Assembly (NCBI RefSeq): GCF_010671565.1
Contig: NZ_JAABOQ010000005.1
Location: 186,001 to 250,000, forward strand
DNA length: 64,000 nt
Direction: 5' to 3'
Source of the DNA: Spongiivirga citrea
GTDB taxonomy: Bacteria; Bacteroidota; Bacteroidia; Flavobacteriales; Flavobacteriaceae
Shown here: positions 61,891 through 64,000 of the stretch, piece by piece
How the letters are laid out: the number at the start of each line of letters is the position of its first letter
Position numbering within the stretch: the stretch's first letter is position 1
Notes under the pieces: model-generated
Told to the model about the DNA's origin: nothing
Seen by the model: the letters and a program-made list of their open reading frames with translations, nothing else
Databases searched by the model: none
Made by a program: the position numbers and the translations under genes

Positions 61891-64000
61891 ATGCAAAAAA
61901 ATTACATTACCCTATTCCTATTACTTCTTTTTTGTGTTGGTTCTGCTGCACTTAATGCGCAAGAGGCAACCTTTGATAACGGAAAAAAGTATATCATTGG
62001 TGGTATAGAAGTTAAAGGTGTAAAAAGCTACAATACACAAACTGTTCTTACCTACACCGGGCTTCGTAAAGGAGAGGTGATAACTATTCCAGGAGAACGT
62101 ATTACTGAAGTGATTAATAAGCTTTGGAAACTGGAGTTGTTTAGTGATATCGAATTTTACTTGACCGATGTACAGGGGGAAACGGCATTTCTTGAGTTGG
62201 TTATTGAGGAGTTACCCACCTTGTCTGAAGTAAAATTCCAAGGCATTAAAAAACAAGGTAAGATCGATGATATCGTAAAAGAAACCGATCTTAAAAAAGG
62301 AAAAAAACTAACAGAGAGTTTCCTGACAAACACCAAAAACTTTATCGATAACAAATATCGTAAAGTGGGTTATCTCAATGTAAAAACCTCATTATTCACA
62401 TCAATTGATACCACAGCTACCAATGCTGTGAACATGATTGTTAATGTCGATCTTGGTGAAAAAGTAAAAATTGGGAATATCAATTTTGAAGGAAACGATG
62501 TGCTGTCTGATGGTAAGTTGCGCAAGCAAATGAAAAATACCAAGAAGAAGTTTTTTGGACGTTTCTGGAAAAAATCAAAGTTTATTGAAGACGATTATAA
62601 AGAGGATCTTGTAAGCGTGGTCGATAAGTATAAAGAAAAAGGATATCGCGACGCACGTATTATTACTGATACTGTAGCCTTCAATAAAGATGAAAACACC
62701 TTAGATGTTACTATTAAAGTGCAGGAAGGTGATCAATATTATTTTGGAGACATTACTTACTTAGGAAACTCCTCTTACACTAATGCACAATTAAATCAGG
62801 TGTTAGGTATAAAAAAGGGAGACGTTTATAATGGTGTACTCCTTAAAAAGCAGATTGCCGATGACTCGAAGCCTGATGCTAATGACCTTACCAATCTATA
62901 TCAAAATAGCGGATATTTATTTTCAAGTATAAATCCTGTTGAGGTGAGTGCGGAAAATGACACTATTAACTTTGAGGTTAGAATTATTGAAGGTAAACGT
63001 GCAAAGTTTAATAAGATTACAGTTGTAGGAAATGATAAAACCAATGACCATGTAATCTACCGTGAGATTCGCACGAAACCAGGAGCCTTATATCGTAAGG
63101 ATGATGTAGTACGCTCTGTACGTGAGCTTGGACAACTAGGGTTTTTCGACCCAGAACAAGTGTCTCCAAACTTCAAGAATCCCAATCCTAATGATGGTAC
63201 AATCGATATTGAATACGGATTAGTAGAACGTGGCTCAAGCCAGATAGAACTGCAAGGTGGTTTTGGTGGCGGTGGCTTCATCGGTACGTTAGGACTATCC
63301 TTTAATAACTTCGCCGTTAAAGATCTATTTAAAAAGGAGGCATACAAACCTTTACCAATGGGCGATGGGCAAACCTTATCGCTTAGATTGCAGGCAAGTC
63401 AATTTTTTCAAACCTATAGTTTCTCATTTTCAGAACCATGGTTAGGAGGTAAGCAACCAGTATCCTTCTCGACTTCTTTGTCAAGAACAACACAATTCTT
63501 ATTCAACCAACGAACACGTCGTGCTGATAAAGATAGAAAGTTTATTATTTCTGGGATTACTGTTGGTTTAGCAAAAGTATTACAAGTGCCTGATGATAAC
63601 TTTATCTTGTCTCAATCGCTTTCATTTCAAAGTTATGAGTTCGAGAATTATCAAACAGGACTTTTCAATATCGGTGCTAATGGTACTGCAAATAACTTAG
63701 CGTATACGGTCGACCTTACAAGACAAGCATTGTCGGGTAACCTTATTTTTCCATTGTATGGCTCTAAGTTCTCTATAAACGCAAAGTTTACATTACCATA
63801 TTCATTGTGGAATGGAGTTGATTATGCAAACCTTGCTGATCAAGAAGAATTTCAACTTAAAGATGCCAATGGAAATGTTCTAACAGATAATGCGGGTATT
63901 CCGTTGCCAGACTCTGAAAAAATAGAGCAAGAAAAAGTGAATTGGCTCGAATTTTATAAAATTAAATTTAAGGGTGACTGGTATACGAGGCTAGTTGATA
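61891..64000 (+). CDS. bamA: Outer-membrane assembly protein BamA (C-terminus beyond the window)
   Basis: BamA inserts barrel proteins into the outer membrane. The visible 703 residues start with a signal peptide (ending SAALNAQ). Five POTRA domains follow (about 25-400), with patterns such as IGGIEVKGVKSYNTQTVLTY and FNKITVVGNDKTNDHVIYRE, and then the first barrel strands from about residue 440 (GSSQIELQGGFGGGGFIGTL). It starts 7 bp after the uppS stop. The barrel end, including the substrate-facing C-terminal strand, is cut by the window. Confidence 0.95.
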   Translation, partial: MQKNYITLFLLLLFCVGSAALNAQEATFDNGKKYIIGGIEVKGVKSYNTQTVLTYTGLRKGEVITIPGERITEVINKLWKLELFSDIEFYLTDVQGETAFLELVIEELPTLSEVKFQGIKKQGKIDDIVKETDLKKGKKLTESFLTNTKNFIDNKYRKVGYLNVKTSLFTSIDTTATNAVNMIVNVDLGEKVKIGNINFEGNDVLSDGKLRKQMKNTKKKFFGRFWKKSKFIEDDYKEDLVSVVDKYKEKGYRDARIITDTVAFNKDENTLDVTIKVQEGDQYYFGDITYLGNSSYTNAQLNQVLGIKKGDVYNGVLLKKQIADDSKPDANDLTNLYQNSGYLFSSINPVEVSAENDTINFEVRIIEGKRAKFNKITVVGNDKTNDHVIYREIRTKPGALYRKDDVVRSVRELGQLGFFDPEQVSPNFKNPNPNDGTIDIEYGLVERGSSQIELQGGFGGGGFIGTLGLSFNNFAVKDLFKKEAYKPLPMGDGQTLSLRLQASQFFQTYSFSFSEPWLGGKQPVSFSTSLSRTTQFLFNQRTRRADKDRKFIISGITVGLAKVLQVPDDNFILSQSLSFQSYEFENYQTGLFNIGANGTANNLAYTVDLTRQALSGNLIFPLYGSKFSINAKFTLPYSLWNGVDYANLADQEEFQLKDANGNVLTDNAGIPLPDSEKIEQEKVNWLEFYKIKFKGDWYTRLVD

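Noticed and set aside
1-64000. CRISPR array, tRNA, rRNA or intact insertion sequence
   Set aside because: No regularly spaced direct repeats, no cloverleaf with CCA-like end and no transposase were seen when reading both strands.

Overview
The window looks like chromosomal core sequence of a marine-type member of the Flavobacteriaceae (Bacteroidota). The reasons are a low-GC genome, promoters of the Bacteroidota form TAnnTTTG instead of TATAAT boxes, almost no Shine-Dalgarno sequences, an alternative complex III (Act) respiratory operon, the type IX secretion (T9SS) proteins SprA and PorG, and gene orders such as rimP-nusA-infB, tig-clpP-clpX, maeB-ruvA-sprA and CBS-nadK-porG-uppS-bamA. I cannot name the genus.

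Layout. 1-2965: two membrane proteins of unknown function, then an ECF sigma factor with a membrane-protein partner. 3077-7698: rimP-nusA-infB behind an attenuator-like leader. 8032-10295: an unknown protein paired with a trypsin-like protease that carries a zinc ribbon and has no export signal. 10415-10852: a secreted SPOR protein. 11077-22994: the electron-transport operon actABCDEF-coxB-coxA, in which menaquinol is oxidised by Act and electrons pass directly or through cytochrome c to a haem-copper oxidase. 23119-31044: ruvB, a cytochrome P450, a TlpA-like lipoprotein, a Na-type ABC exporter, a frameshifted GIY-YIG nuclease gene between inverted repeats, and queG. 31104-39515: a LacI-type regulator facing a sugar cluster (SSS symporter, MFS transporter, trehalase, an (alpha/alpha)6 glycosidase, PfkB kinase). 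39589-49802: maeB, ruvA, sprA. 50094-53998: clpX, clpP, tig and a small membrane protein. 54278-58626: an SGNH lipoprotein with a FadL-type porin, an alpha/beta hydrolase and pdxJ. 58708-64000: CBS protein, nadK, porG, uppS and bamA (cut by the window end).

The most unusual signals are small. A near-perfect 25-bp inverted repeat brackets the GIY-YIG gene and runs into the TTG start of queG. A REPIN-like pair of inverted palindromes lies at 54099-54222, with single relatives at 7772 and 31046. The trehalase has an N-terminal EF-hand-like loop resembling fungal neutral trehalases. ActC carries a helix-hairpin-helix extension of the kind usually found on nucleic-acid proteins. I saw no rRNA, tRNA, CRISPR array, intact transposase or prophage.
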